A DNA stretch of 64,000 nt from positions 1,550,001 to 1,614,000 of the forward strand of contig NZ_CP030287.1 of assembly GCF_003287935.1 (NCBI RefSeq), written 5' to 3'. Made by a program: the position numbers and the translations under genes. This stretch comes from Streptomyces sp. ICC1 (GTDB lineage: Bacteria; Actinomycetota; Actinomycetes; Streptomycetales; Streptomycetaceae). Every line of letters starts with the position of its first letter. Within the stretch, counting starts at the first letter, position 1. The notes under the pieces are model-generated. The model was not told the origin of the DNA. It ran no database searches and saw only the letters and a list, made by a program, of their open reading frames with translations. Positions 16,541 through 24,713 of this stretch are shown here, in pieces.

Positions 16541-17689
16541 GTGCCGGAGCACGACCGACCGCACCCGCGCCGCCGCGAGCGGGCGACGCGGACGACCCGT
16601 ACCGCCCTCGCGGCCCTCGCCGGGGCCCTGCTGCTCGGCGCCTGCACTCAGCCCGCCTCGGCGCCGCAGCCCTCGGCGCCCGCCGCCTCCCCGCTGCCGA
16701 CGGCCGCGCAGACCCCTGCCGGGACCCTGCTCGTCGCAGACTTCGGCGCCGACACCGTCACCTTCGTGGACCCGGAGCGCGGCTCCGTCGGCTCCGTCCG
16801 GGTCGGCAGGGCTCCGTACGGCCTGGCGGTCGGCGCGGACGGCCGGGCCTGGGTGGCGACGGCCGAGGGGGTCGCCGTCGTGGACACGCGGACGCGCACC
16901 CTGCAGACCCGCGTCCCGTACCGCACCACCGCCGCCGGGCCCGTCACCGGCGGCGAGTACCGGGGCGGCGGCATGGGCATCGCGCTCTCGCCCGACGGCG
17001 CCCGCGCCTACGTCGGGGTCAACGTCCCCGGGACCACCGGGGTCCTCGAGGTCGTCGACACGGCGAAGGCCGCCGTCACCGCGGTCGTCCCGGTGGGCCG
17101 TCGCCCCTTCGACGTGGACGTGTCGAAGGACGGGTCCGAGATCTACGTCACCGGACACGACTCCTTCGACGTGACCGTCGTGCCCGCCGGCTCGCTGCTG
17201 CCGCGCCGCATCGAGGTCGCCCCGTACGGGACGGAAGGCGGGCTCGGCTCCTGGCTGAAGCCGCACTACACCGCCGTGCGGCCGGCCGACGGGATGCTGC
17301 TGCTCCCCTTCGAGGGCGAGCGGCTCGCCGTGGTGGACCCGCGGACGGGACGGACCACGATCGAGAGGCTGACCGCGGACACCCACCAGCACGGGGTCGC
17401 CGCCACGCCGGACGGCCGGCTGCTGGTGGTCGGCACGGGGGCGGTGGAACAGGGGAAGGGCGAGGGGCCGTCCCTCACGGTCCGCTCCCCGGACGGGGCG
17501 GAACGGGTGTACCCGCTGGAGGGGCCGCACGAGGACGTGGCCGTCTCCCGGGACGGGCGCACGGCCTACGTCACCGGTGGATACACCCGCGACGGCTACT
17601 GGAACGGCATCACGGTCGTGGACCTCGACAGCGGGAACAGCCGCCGCCTCGCGGCGGGTTCGCGGCCGCTGGGCATCGCGGTGCTGTGA
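16541..17689 (+). CDS. Lipoprotein with YVTN/NHL-type beta-propeller
   Basis: 382 residues. A twin-arginine-rich start, hydrophobic stretch and lipobox L-L-G-A-C (Cys at about residue 36) indicate a lipoprotein, followed by a Ser/Pro linker. From about residue 60 there are six to seven blade repeats of the YVTN type (for example T-L-L-V-A-D-F-G-A-D-T-V-T-F-V-D, E-I-Y-V-T-G-H-D-S-F-D-V-T-V-V, T-A-Y-V-T-G-G-Y). Such propellers act as extracellular binding scaffolds. GTG 16541 has a GAGAGGGG ribosome site. Confidence 0.82.
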   Translation: MPEHDRPHPRRRERATRTTRTALAALAGALLLGACTQPASAPQPSAPAASPLPTAAQTPAGTLLVADFGADTVTFVDPERGSVGSVRVGRAPYGLAVGADGRAWVATAEGVAVVDTRTRTLQTRVPYRTTAAGPVTGGEYRGGGMGIALSPDGARAYVGVNVPGTTGVLEVVDTAKAAVTAVVPVGRRPFDVDVSKDGSEIYVTGHDSFDVTVVPAGSLLPRRIEVAPYGTEGGLGSWLKPHYTAVRPADGMLLLPFEGERLAVVDPRTGRTTIERLTADTHQHGVAATPDGRLLVVGTGAVEQGKGEGPSLTVRSPDGAERVYPLEGPHEDVAVSRDGRTAYVTGGYTRDGYWNGITVVDLDSGNSRRLAAGSRPLGIAVL

Positions 17690-17725
17690 TCCGGTCCGGG
17701 CGTCAGGAGGGCGTGTGGATCGGTC

Positions 17726-18457
17726 TCACGCCGCGCACGTGTCGAGCATGGTGGCGAGCATCCGCTTCTCGGGTTCGGTGACGGTCAGGCCGTACGCCGA
17801 CTTCACGGTCGTCCAGGCGCGACCGTACTGGCACCAGGAAGCCTTCGACGGCGGCTGCCACAGGTCGGGGCTCTGATCGCCCTTCGAGCGGTTCGAGGAG
17901 GCGGTCACCGCGAGCAGTTGGGGGTGTGTCAGATCGTTCGCGAAGGCCTTGCGCTTCGCGGCGTCCCAGCCGGCCGCGCCGGAGCGCCAGCCCTCGGCGA
18001 GCGGCACCATGTGGTCGATGTCGATCTTCGAGGCCTCGGTGACCACCACATCGTCGTACAGGCTCTTCCAGGTCCCGGACACGGCCTTGCACTCGGAGTC
18101 CCGGGTGACGTTCGCGCCGTCCCGCTGCAGGATGACCTCGCGGGTGTCGCACTTGTTCCCCTGCTCCGCCCAGTGCGTGAACTTGTCCCGGCTGTAACCG
18201 GACATGGTCCCCGGCGGGGCGACCTTCAGCGCAGCCAGCCGGGTTCGGGCCTCGGCCGTGGTGGCCAAACCGGGCAGCACGTCCCCGGGGGCGGGCTTCC
18301 CGTCGTCGGGCGCGGTGGACGAGGAGGGTGGCGCGGAGGTGGCGGTGCCGGGTTTCGGGTCGTCACCGGGGGCCGTCCCGGTTCCGGAACATCCGGCGAG
18401 GAGCAGCAGCGACGCGGCCGCCACCACCGCTCCGGACACGCGTGTCTGACGTCCCAT
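17726..18457 (-). CDS. Lipid-anchored HNH endonuclease-family protein (DUF1524/GmrSD C-terminal-like)
   Basis: 243 residues. The signal ends in the lipobox L-L-A-G-C (Cys23). The C-terminal half carries the His-Me/HNH pattern of DUF1524 proteins: I-D-I-D-H-M-V-P-L-A-E, W-D-A-A-K-R-K-A-F-A-N-D, then A-S-S-N-R-S-K-G-D-Q-S-P-D-L-W. Secreted actinobacterial homologues are common and are thought to be extracytoplasmic nucleases, although few are tested. It is divergent from the repeat lipoprotein at 18570. Confidence 0.85.
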   Translation of the reverse strand: MGRQTRVSGAVVAAASLLLLAGCSGTGTAPGDDPKPGTATSAPPSSSTAPDDGKPAPGDVLPGLATTAEARTRLAALKVAPPGTMSGYSRDKFTHWAEQGNKCDTREVILQRDGANVTRDSECKAVSGTWKSLYDDVVVTEASKIDIDHMVPLAEGWRSGAAGWDAAKRKAFANDLTHPQLLAVTASSNRSKGDQSPDLWQPPSKASWCQYGRAWTTVKSAYGLTVTEPEKRMLATMLDTCAA

Positions 18458-18569
18458 TACCCCACCCCGAGCCTGCCGTGCACTGTGTCCCGGGAAGACT
18501 ACCCAAGCCGGCCCCGGAGGGAACCACGGCTACCGCTGGCCCCTCTTGTACGGGGAAGGGGGCGACGAC

Positions 18570-19331
18570 ATGAAGGCGACCACGAAGAGGACGGCCCGGT
18601 CCGCGACCGCGCGGACGGCGCCGACCGTGCTCGCGGCACTGCTGTGCGCGGTGCTCGCGGGCTGCGGCACCGTACGGGCGGGGGAGGCGGCGGGGCCCGC
18701 CCCCGTCGCGGCGCCGAGCCCGGCGATCTGCGATCTGGACGGGCCGACGGACGGCGGAGCGGGCGTCGGCACGGCGGCCCCTGACATCCCGACGGATGAG
18801 GAGACGGGCGCGTACGCGGGCCCGCCCACGGACGAGAACACGGGTGCCTACGCGGGCCCGCCCACGGACGAGGAGACGGGCACGTACGCGGGCCCGCCCA
18901 CGGACCAGGACACGGGCGTCCCGGACCCGCCGACCGATCAGGACTCCGGCACCCCGGACCCGCCCACGGACGGCACGGCCGCGCCCGGCGGCGGGGGCGG
19001 AGCCGTCACCAACGGCGCGGGCCCGTGCGGCGCCGCCGGATGGTTCGACATGACCCGTGACTTCGCCGCCTACTACGGCGAGCACCGCACCGAAGCGGAC
19101 TGGACCGTCCCCGCCGACGGCATCGGCGCCGTCCGCGTCCGCAAGGTGGGCGGGTCCGGCCTCGCCGAGGTCGCCTTCACCACCGCGGGCAAGGGCAAGA
19201 GCAGGGGCGACGACGCGCGCCGGGTGGCACGGGTCTTCGCGGACTGGCGGCGCGAGGTGTACGGGGACAGCGGTACGGTCACCGTCCGCTCGCGCGAGTC
19301 CTACCCGGTCGTGGTGACCGACTCCTGGTGA
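18570..19331 (+). CDS. Lipoprotein with 12-residue P-P-T-D-E-x-T-G repeats
   Basis: 253 residues. The lipobox V-L-A-G-C anchors the protein outside the membrane. Residues 73-133 are a low-complexity acidic array: three perfect-length units of the type P-P-T-D-E-[EN]-T-G-[AT]-Y-A-G, then shorter P-P-T-D-Q-D-[TS]-G units. A Gly-rich hinge leads to a folded C-terminal domain of about 100 residues (A-G-W-F-D-M-T-R-D-F-A-A-Y-Y to S-R-E-S-Y-P-V-V-V-T-D-S-W) that I do not recognise. The array may be a wall-spanning spacer. ATG 18570 is preferred over an upstream start at 18546 because it begins the K-rich signal sequence. Confidence 0.78.
   Translation: MKATTKRTARSATARTAPTVLAALLCAVLAGCGTVRAGEAAGPAPVAAPSPAICDLDGPTDGGAGVGTAAPDIPTDEETGAYAGPPTDENTGAYAGPPTDEETGTYAGPPTDQDTGVPDPPTDQDSGTPDPPTDGTAAPGGGGGAVTNGAGPCGAAGWFDMTRDFAAYYGEHRTEADWTVPADGIGAVRVRKVGGSGLAEVAFTTAGKGKSRGDDARRVARVFADWRREVYGDSGTVTVRSRESYPVVVTDSW
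18786..18970 (+). repeat. 36-bp in-frame tandem repeat
   Basis: Three 36-bp units (18786-18821, 18822-18857, 18858-18893) followed by degenerate shorter units, all inside the lipoprotein gene and preserving frame. Confidence 0.75.
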
Positions 19332-19427
19332 CCCCGGCCGTCCCCAGACCGGCCGCCCCGACGCCCAGCCCCGACGCCCAGCCCTGAATCCAGCCCCAGA
19401 CCCACGGAAAGCCGAGGCGGAAACGCG

Positions 19428-19757
19428 ATGACCGACGACGCCGCGAACGAGCCGCACGTCCCCTCCGACGCGGAGCGCGCCGCCCGCGCCCGGGTGCGGG
19501 AGGAGGCCGCCGGACTGACCCACCACGAGGCCGCCGAGGCGCTGGAGGCAGCCGAACGGGCCGCCGAGGAGGTCAGGGGCGATCCGCAGGGCGGCGATGA
19601 CGCCACCCGCGCCGCCACCGCGGAGTGGCTGCGGATCACGGAGCTGCTCTTCGACCACGGCGGACCGTATTCACCCGATACGGACGCGTTCCTCCAGGGT
19701 CAGCTCGCGGCACGCGGGGCCCGCTCCGCCCCCAAGCCCGGCTTGGGTAAGCCATAA
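19428..19757 (+). CDS. Small acidic helical protein of unknown function
   Basis: 109 residues, alanine- and glutamate-rich, with a long predicted helix (about 15-55) and a second segment W-L-R-I-T-E-L-L-F-D. No signal peptide, cysteine or membrane segment. I do not recognise a family. A putative hairpin built from CCCGGCTT and AAGCCCGGG (about 19736-19763) overlaps the stop and could terminate it before the iron box of the next gene. Confidence 0.6.
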   Translation: MTDDAANEPHVPSDAERAARARVREEAAGLTHHEAAEALEAAERAAEEVRGDPQGGDDATRAATAEWLRITELLFDHGGPYSPDTDAFLQGQLAARGARSAPKPGLGKP

Positions 19758-19792
19758 GCCCGGGTTATAGGGGCATAAGTAGGGGGTGGGTT

Positions 19793-19811
19793 CTGGGTTA
19801 GGCTTGCCTCA
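19793..19811 (+). promoter_or_regulatory. IdeR/DmdR iron box
   Basis: CTGGGTTAGGCTTGCCTCA matches the actinobacterial iron-box consensus TTAGGTTAGGCTNACCTAA at 14 of 18 defined positions, with the central GGTTAGGCT intact. It lies 50 bases before the fprA start, where DmdR (DtxR family) would repress under iron sufficiency. Confidence 0.6.
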
Positions 19812-19861
19812 GTTTAGTGTTCCCTTGATCGAGTCAATTCGTCGTTCGAAGGGAACCAGAC

Positions 19862-21223
19862 ATGCCTCGCCCCCTGCGGGTAGCAATCGTCGGTGCCGGC
19901 CCCGCCGGCATCTACGCCGCCGACGCCCTGCTGAAGTCCGAGGCGGCCACCGAGCCGGGTGTGTCCATCGACCTGTTCGAGCGGATGCCGGCGCCCTTCG
20001 GTCTGATCCGGTACGGCGTCGCGCCCGACCACCCGCGCATCAAGGGCATCATCACCGCCCTCCACCAGGTGCTCGACAAGCCGCAGGTCCGTCTCTTCGG
20101 CAACGTCGACTATCCGAACGACATCAGCCTCGACGAGCTGCACTCGTTCTACGACGCCGTGATCTTCTCCACGGGTGCCACCGCCGACCGTGAGCTCACC
20201 ATCCCGGGCGTCGAGCTCGACGGCTCCCACGGCGCCGCGGACTTCGTCTCCTGGTACGACGGGCACCCCGACGTACCGCGCACCTGGCCCCTGGAGGCGG
20301 AGAAGGTCGCCGTCCTCGGCGTCGGCAACGTCGCCCTCGACGTGGCCCGCATCCTCGCCAAGACCGCCGACGAGCTGCTGCCGACGGAGATACCCGCGAA
20401 CGTCCACGACGGCCTCAAGGCCAACAAGGCGCTCGAGGTCCACGTCTTCGGCCGCCGCGGCCCCGCGCAGGCCAAGTTCAGCCCGATGGAGCTGCGCGAG
20501 CTGGACCACTCGCCGAACATCGAGGTCATCGTCAACCCCGAGGACATCGACTACGACGAGGGCTCGATCACCACCCGCCGCTCCAACAAGCAGGCGGACA
20601 TGGTCGCCAAGACCCTGGAGAACTGGGCGATCCGCGACATCGGCGACCGCCCGCACAAGCTCTTCCTGCACTTCTTCGAGTCCCCGTCCGAGATCCTCGG
20701 CGAGGACGGCAAGGTCGTCGGACTGCGCACCGAGCGCACCGAGCTCGACGGCACCGGCAACGTCAAGGGCACCGGCCAGTTCACCGACTGGGACGTGCAG
20801 TCCGTCTACCGCGCCGTCGGCTACCTCTCCGACGAACTGCCCAAGCTGCCGTGGGACGTCGCTTCCGGCACGGTCCCGGACGAGGGCGGCCGCGTCATCG
20901 AAGCGGGTGCGCACCTCGCGTCGACGTACGTCACCGGCTGGATCCGCCGCGGTCCGATCGGTCTGATCGGCCACACCAAGGGCGACGCCAACGAGACGGT
21001 CTCGAACCTGCTCGCCGACCACGCCGAAGGCCGTCTGCGGACCCCCGCCACCCCGGAGCCGGAGGCCGTCGAGGCCTTCCTCTCGGGCCGGGAGATCCGC
21101 TTCACGACGTGGGAGGGCTGGTACAAGCTGGACGCCGCCGAGAAGGCGCTGGGCGAGCCGCAGGGCCGCGAGCGCGTGAAGCCCGTCGAGCGCGAGGAAA
21201 TGCTCAAGGCGAGCGGGGCGTAA
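19862..21223 (+). CDS. fprA: Ferredoxin-NADP+ reductase, adrenodoxin-reductase type (FprA-like)
   Basis: 453 residues, the normal length of mycobacterial FprA. FAD-binding G-A-G-P-A-G (residues 11-16) lies at the N-terminus, then P-A-P-F-G-L-I-R-Y-G-V-A-P-D-H-P, the NADP site V-L-G-V-G-N-V-A-L-D-V-A-R, and W-I-R-R-G-P-I-G-L-I-G-H-T-K-G-D-A near the C-terminus. It passes electrons from NADPH to ferredoxins that feed P450s or iron-sulfur and haem-linked reactions. The upstream iron box suggests induction by iron limitation. GAAGGGAA precedes ATG 19862. Confidence 0.92.
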   Translation: MPRPLRVAIVGAGPAGIYAADALLKSEAATEPGVSIDLFERMPAPFGLIRYGVAPDHPRIKGIITALHQVLDKPQVRLFGNVDYPNDISLDELHSFYDAVIFSTGATADRELTIPGVELDGSHGAADFVSWYDGHPDVPRTWPLEAEKVAVLGVGNVALDVARILAKTADELLPTEIPANVHDGLKANKALEVHVFGRRGPAQAKFSPMELRELDHSPNIEVIVNPEDIDYDEGSITTRRSNKQADMVAKTLENWAIRDIGDRPHKLFLHFFESPSEILGEDGKVVGLRTERTELDGTGNVKGTGQFTDWDVQSVYRAVGYLSDELPKLPWDVASGTVPDEGGRVIEAGAHLASTYVTGWIRRGPIGLIGHTKGDANETVSNLLADHAEGRLRTPATPEPEAVEAFLSGREIRFTTWEGWYKLDAAEKALGEPQGRERVKPVEREEMLKASGA

Positions 21224-21231
21224 ACCCCGAG

Positions 21232-21269
21232 GTCCGGGTGGTTCCGCCGGGTGCGGACACCACCCGGAC
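21232..21269 (+). terminator. Hairpin after fprA
   Basis: Perfect 11-bp stem (21232-21242 with 21259-21269) and 16-nt loop starting 9 bases after the fprA stop. Confidence 0.45.
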
Positions 21270-21396
21270 GCCCGTGCGTACGGGTCCCCCGAACGGAGGG
21301 CGGGCGGGATCCGCCGGGCCGCGGCGGAATGCCCGGCGCCCGGGGGAGGTTCGGACCATCGCGACACCCGAACCCCCAGGACGCACGGGAGAGCTC

Positions 21397-22059
21397 ATGA
21401 AGATCGGCATCATCGGCGCGGGCAACATCGGCGGCAACCTCACCCGCCGGCTCGCCGCCCTCGGGCACGACGTGGCCGTCGCCAACTCGCGCGGCCCGCA
21501 GACCCTGACCGGCCTCGCCGAGGAGACGGGCGCCACCCCGGTCACCGTCGCGCAGGCGGCGCGCGGCGCCGAGGTCGTGGTCGTGACCGTCCCCCTGAAG
21601 AACGTGCCCGACCTGCCCGCCGGCCTCTTCGACGGGGCGGCCCCCGGCTTCGCCGTCATCGACACCGGGAACTACTACCCGCGGCAGCGCGACGGCCGGA
21701 TCGCCGGCATCGAGGACGAGGGCCTCACCGAGAGCCGCTGGACCGAGAGCCACCTCGGGCATCCCGTGGTCAAGGCCTTCAACGGCACCTACGCCCAGGA
21801 CATCCTGGAGCGCCCGCTCGAAGCGGGCCACCCCGACCGGCAGGCCCTGCCCGTCGCCGGTGACGACGAGGCGGCGAAGAAGACCGTACGGGCCCTCATC
21901 GACGAGCTCGGCTTCGACACCGTCGACGCCGGCGGCCTCGACGACTCCTGGCGCCAGCAGCCCGGCACCCCCGTCTACGGCCTGCGGGAGGGCGTCGCGG
22001 CCGTCGCCAAAGCGCTCGCCGAGGCCTCGCCGGTCCGCCCGGACGATTTCCGCGGCTGA
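21397..22059 (+). CDS. F420/NADPH-type dinucleotide-binding reductase (NADP oxidoreductase, coenzyme F420-dependent family)
   Basis: 220 residues. N-terminal Rossmann motif G-I-I-G-A-G-N-I-G-G-N-L, then N-S-R-G-P-Q and V-V-V-T-V-P. The region H-P-V-V-K-A-F-N-G-T-Y-A and D-A-G-G-L-D-D-S-W-R-Q-Q-P-G-T-P-V-Y-G matches the NADP_F420_redox/FNO family, which moves hydride between NADP(H) and F420 or a related acceptor. The exact partner is uncertain. Flanking hairpins at 21232 and 22126 suggest a single-gene transcript. Confidence 0.82.
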   Translation: MKIGIIGAGNIGGNLTRRLAALGHDVAVANSRGPQTLTGLAEETGATPVTVAQAARGAEVVVVTVPLKNVPDLPAGLFDGAAPGFAVIDTGNYYPRQRDGRIAGIEDEGLTESRWTESHLGHPVVKAFNGTYAQDILERPLEAGHPDRQALPVAGDDEAAKKTVRALIDELGFDTVDAGGLDDSWRQQPGTPVYGLREGVAAVAKALAEASPVRPDDFRG

Positions 22060-22125
22060 TCCGCGGCTGATCCGCGGTGCCGGCGCCCGTCGTCGGCGCA
22101 CGGCGAGGTGTGACGGAAGTCTGAC

Positions 22126-22156
22126 GGACCCCCGCGACCCCTGGCCGCGGGGGTCC
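22126..22156 (+). terminator. Hairpin between the reductase and the molybdoenzyme operon
   Basis: Perfect 11-bp stem (22126-22136 with 22146-22156) and 9-nt loop, 67 bases after the reductase stop and 21 bases before the next GTG start. Confidence 0.55.
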
Positions 22157-22177
22157 GGCCGGTGGTCGAATCGCCCT

Positions 22178-23008
22178 GTGACCACAGAACAGGAAGCGGA
22201 CCCCGGCGGCTCCTTCGATCCCGGCGGTTCCGTCGACCCCTCCGTGGACCCCTTCGTCGACCCCTCCGTGGACCCCTTCGTCGACCCCTCCGTGGACCCC
22301 GACGGACGGGGCGCTCCCGTCGGCCGTCGGCTGGTCCTCGGCATGGTCGGGCTCGGAGCCCTCGGCCTGGCCGCGGCGCCCCGGCTCCAGTCCGCGTTCG
22401 ACGCGGTACTGGGCCGGGCCGCCGCCTCGGACCCCACCGGCCTGACCGGACTGCTGCCCGGCGCCGGCGGGTTCCGCTACTACTCCGTCGCCTCCTCGGT
22501 CCCCGAACGGGGCCCGGGGGACTACCGGCTGACCGTCGACGGCCTGGTCGAGCGGCCGGGCTCGTACACCCTCGACGCGCTCCGGGCCCTGCCCCAGACC
22601 CGTGTCGTGCGCGACGTGCAGTGCGTGACCGGCTGGCGGGTGCCCGGCACGCCCTTCGAGGGGGTCCCGCTCACCCTGCTCCTGGACGCCGCCGGGGTCC
22701 GCCCCGAGGCCCGTGCGATCCGCTTCACCTGCTTCGACGGCACCTACACCGAGAGCCTCACGCTGCCGCAGGCCCGCCGGGACGACGTGATGGTCGCCCT
22801 GCGGATGCGGGACGCGCCCCTCGGCCACGCGCACGGCGGCCCGGTCCGCCTCTACGTGGCACCGATGTACTTCTACAAGTCGGCGAAGTGGCTGTCGGGC
22901 ATCACCCTCACCCAGGACGTCCGCCCCGGCTACTGGGAGGAACTCGGCTACGACGTCGACGCCTGGGTCGGCAGATCGAACGGACGCGACGATGCCCCCA
23001 CGGTCTGA
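22178..23008 (+). CDS. Molybdopterin-dependent oxidoreductase of the sulfite-oxidase/MsrP fold
   Basis: 276 residues. A low-complexity N-terminus made of repeated D-P-[SF]-V units (about 20-41) precedes a possible Tat or anchor segment, R50-R51-L-V-L-G-M-V-G-L-G. C149 in V-Q-C-V-T-G-W is the molybdenum-coordinating cysteine; F-E-G-V-P-L and Y-F-Y-K-S-A-K-W are also conserved. The next gene encodes a cytochrome-b-like membrane protein overlapping by 17 bases, matching the logic of MsrP-MsrQ, a periplasmic methionine sulfoxide reductase and its haem quinol partner. Substrate here is unproven. Confidence 0.85.
   Translation: MTTEQEADPGGSFDPGGSVDPSVDPFVDPSVDPFVDPSVDPDGRGAPVGRRLVLGMVGLGALGLAAAPRLQSAFDAVLGRAAASDPTGLTGLLPGAGGFRYYSVASSVPERGPGDYRLTVDGLVERPGSYTLDALRALPQTRVVRDVQCVTGWRVPGTPFEGVPLTLLLDAAGVRPEARAIRFTCFDGTYTESLTLPQARRDDVMVALRMRDAPLGHAHGGPVRLYVAPMYFYKSAKWLSGITLTQDVRPGYWEELGYDVDAWVGRSNGRDDAPTV
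22232..22300 (+). repeat. 24-bp in-frame tandem repeat
   Basis: Two full 24-bp units (22232-22255, 22256-22279) and most of a third, encoding V-D-P-S-V-D-P-F repeats at the N-terminus of the molybdoenzyme. Confidence 0.75.
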
Positions 23009-23696
23009 ACACCCCGGCCGCGTCGCGAACCGGCCCGGCCGGCCCGGCCGGGTCGGCCGGTTCACTCCCGCCGAGCGCTGGATCCACCGCTGCACCGCCG
23101 CCCTGGCGGGGCTGTGCCTGGCGACCGCGGGCTGCCTCTACCTGCCGCCCCTGGCCGAACTCGTGGGCCGCCGCCACCTCGTGGTCACCCTGCACGAATG
23201 GTCCGGACTGCTGATCCCGGCCCCGGCCCTGCTGGGGCTCGCCTCCCGGGCCTTCCGCGCCGATCTGCGTCGGCTGAACCGCTTCGGCCCGCACGACCGG
23301 ACCTGGCTGCGCTCCGCGCTGCGCCGGGACGCACGCCAGGAGGCCCGCCCGGCGGGCAAGTTCAACGCCGGGCAGAAGCTCTACGCGAGCTGGAGCGCCG
23401 GTGCCGCCCTGGTCATGCTCGGCACGGGCCTGCTGATGTGGTTCACCGGGCTGGCCCCGCTGCCCTGGCGGACCGGTGCGACCTTCGTCCACGACTGGCT
23501 GGCCCTCGCACTGGCCGCGGCCGTCGCCGGGCACGTCATGAAGGCGCTGGCCGACCCGGAAGCCCGGCGCGGCATGCGCACGGGCTCGGTGGCCGCCGAC
23601 TGGGCGCGCCGCGAGCACCCGCTGTGGCGGCCGCCGCCCGCGGCGGGGGAGGCCCCCGCTACTCCTGCGGAACCGCCGCGTCCAGGGCGGCGGTGA
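22992..23696 (+). CDS. Cytochrome b561/FdnI-type membrane subunit
   Basis: 234 residues with four predicted membrane helices. Candidate haem histidines sit in W-I-H-R, L-H-E-W-S-G, F-V-H-D-W and A-G-H-V-M-K. It resembles the di-haem b subunits of formate dehydrogenase or the DUF4405/cytochrome b561 group. Its 17-base overlap with the molybdoenzyme gene indicates translational coupling and an electron-donor role. The 3' end overlaps ohrR on the opposite strand by 38 bases. Confidence 0.75.
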   Translation: MPPRSEHPGRVANRPGRPGRVGRFTPAERWIHRCTAALAGLCLATAGCLYLPPLAELVGRRHLVVTLHEWSGLLIPAPALLGLASRAFRADLRRLNRFGPHDRTWLRSALRRDARQEARPAGKFNAGQKLYASWSAGAALVMLGTGLLMWFTGLAPLPWRTGATFVHDWLALALAAAVAGHVMKALADPEARRGMRTGSVAADWARREHPLWRPPPAAGEAPATPAEPPRPGRR

Positions 23697-24132
23697 GCCG
23701 CCGCAGGCGCTCCTGCAGGTCCTTGATCTCGCCGAGCTCGAAGCCGGTCGCGACGGCGATGCGCCGGGGCACCTCGACGGCTCGGGCCCGCAGGGCGACC
23801 CCCTCGCCGGTGAGTCGCGCGTGCACGGACCGCTCGTCCTCGGCGCTGCGCTCGCGGGAGATCAGTCCGGCCGCCTCCAGCCGCTTGAGCAGCGGGGACA
23901 GTGTTCCCGAGTCGAGCCGCAGGTGCCGGCCGAGCTCCTTGACCGGCATCTCCCCGTGCTCCCACAGGACGAGCATCACCAGGTACTGCGGATAGGTCAG
24001 CCCGAGGTCCTTCAGGACCACGCGGTAGAGGCCTCCGAAGGCGCGGTTCGCCGCGCCGAGCGCGAAGCAGATCTGGCCGTCGAGGCGCAGGAAGTCCTGG
24101 TCGGGGTGGGTGGCGGGGAGCTGCTCGGTCAT
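23659..24132 (-). CDS. ohrR: OhrR, MarR-family organic-hydroperoxide sensor
   Basis: 157 residues. The single conserved peroxide-sensing cysteine is C22 in G-Q-I-C-F-A-L, followed by L-G-L-T-Y-P-Q-Y-L-V-M-L-V-L-W-E and the winged helix-turn-helix (V-K-E-L-G-R-H-L-R-L-D-S-G-T-L-S-P-L-L-K-R-L). Oxidation of this cysteine releases DNA. The gene is divergent from ohr across two operator boxes, the classical arrangement. ATG 24132 is preferred to the in-frame start at 24180 because it begins the conserved protein and leaves the operators free. Confidence 0.93.
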   Translation of the reverse strand: MTEQLPATHPDQDFLRLDGQICFALGAANRAFGGLYRVVLKDLGLTYPQYLVMLVLWEHGEMPVKELGRHLRLDSGTLSPLLKRLEAAGLISRERSAEDERSVHARLTGEGVALRARAVEVPRRIAVATGFELGEIKDLQERLRRLTAALDAAVPQE

Positions 24133-24164
24133 GGGAGCCAGTGTACTCGGGGGTGTCGTGGCGG

Positions 24165-24192
24165 CAACTGAATTGTGCACAACTTAATTGTG
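24165..24192. promoter_or_regulatory. Two tandem OhrR operator boxes
   Basis: CAACTGAATTGTG (24165-24177) and CAACTTAATTGTG (24180-24192) are spaced 15 bases start to start and resemble the ACAATT-N-AATTGT OhrR box. They lie between divergent ohrR and ohr. Confidence 0.8.
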
Positions 24193-24260
24193 TGCAATAT
24201 TGATGGGGCAGGGCCGACGACCGACGGCCCCGCCTCCGCCCTGTGAGAGGAACACCCGAG

Positions 24261-24671
<411 letters not shown>

Positions 24672-24713
24672 TAAGGCCCCTTCCCGGTGCCGCCGGAGCG
24701 ACCGCGCCCACCC

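Noticed and set aside
17680..17690. GTGCTGTGA at the end of the propeller lipoprotein gene, resembling the 4306 repeat end
   Set aside because: Only 9 bases match, they encode the natural V-L-stop end of the propeller, and the CTA prefix is missing.
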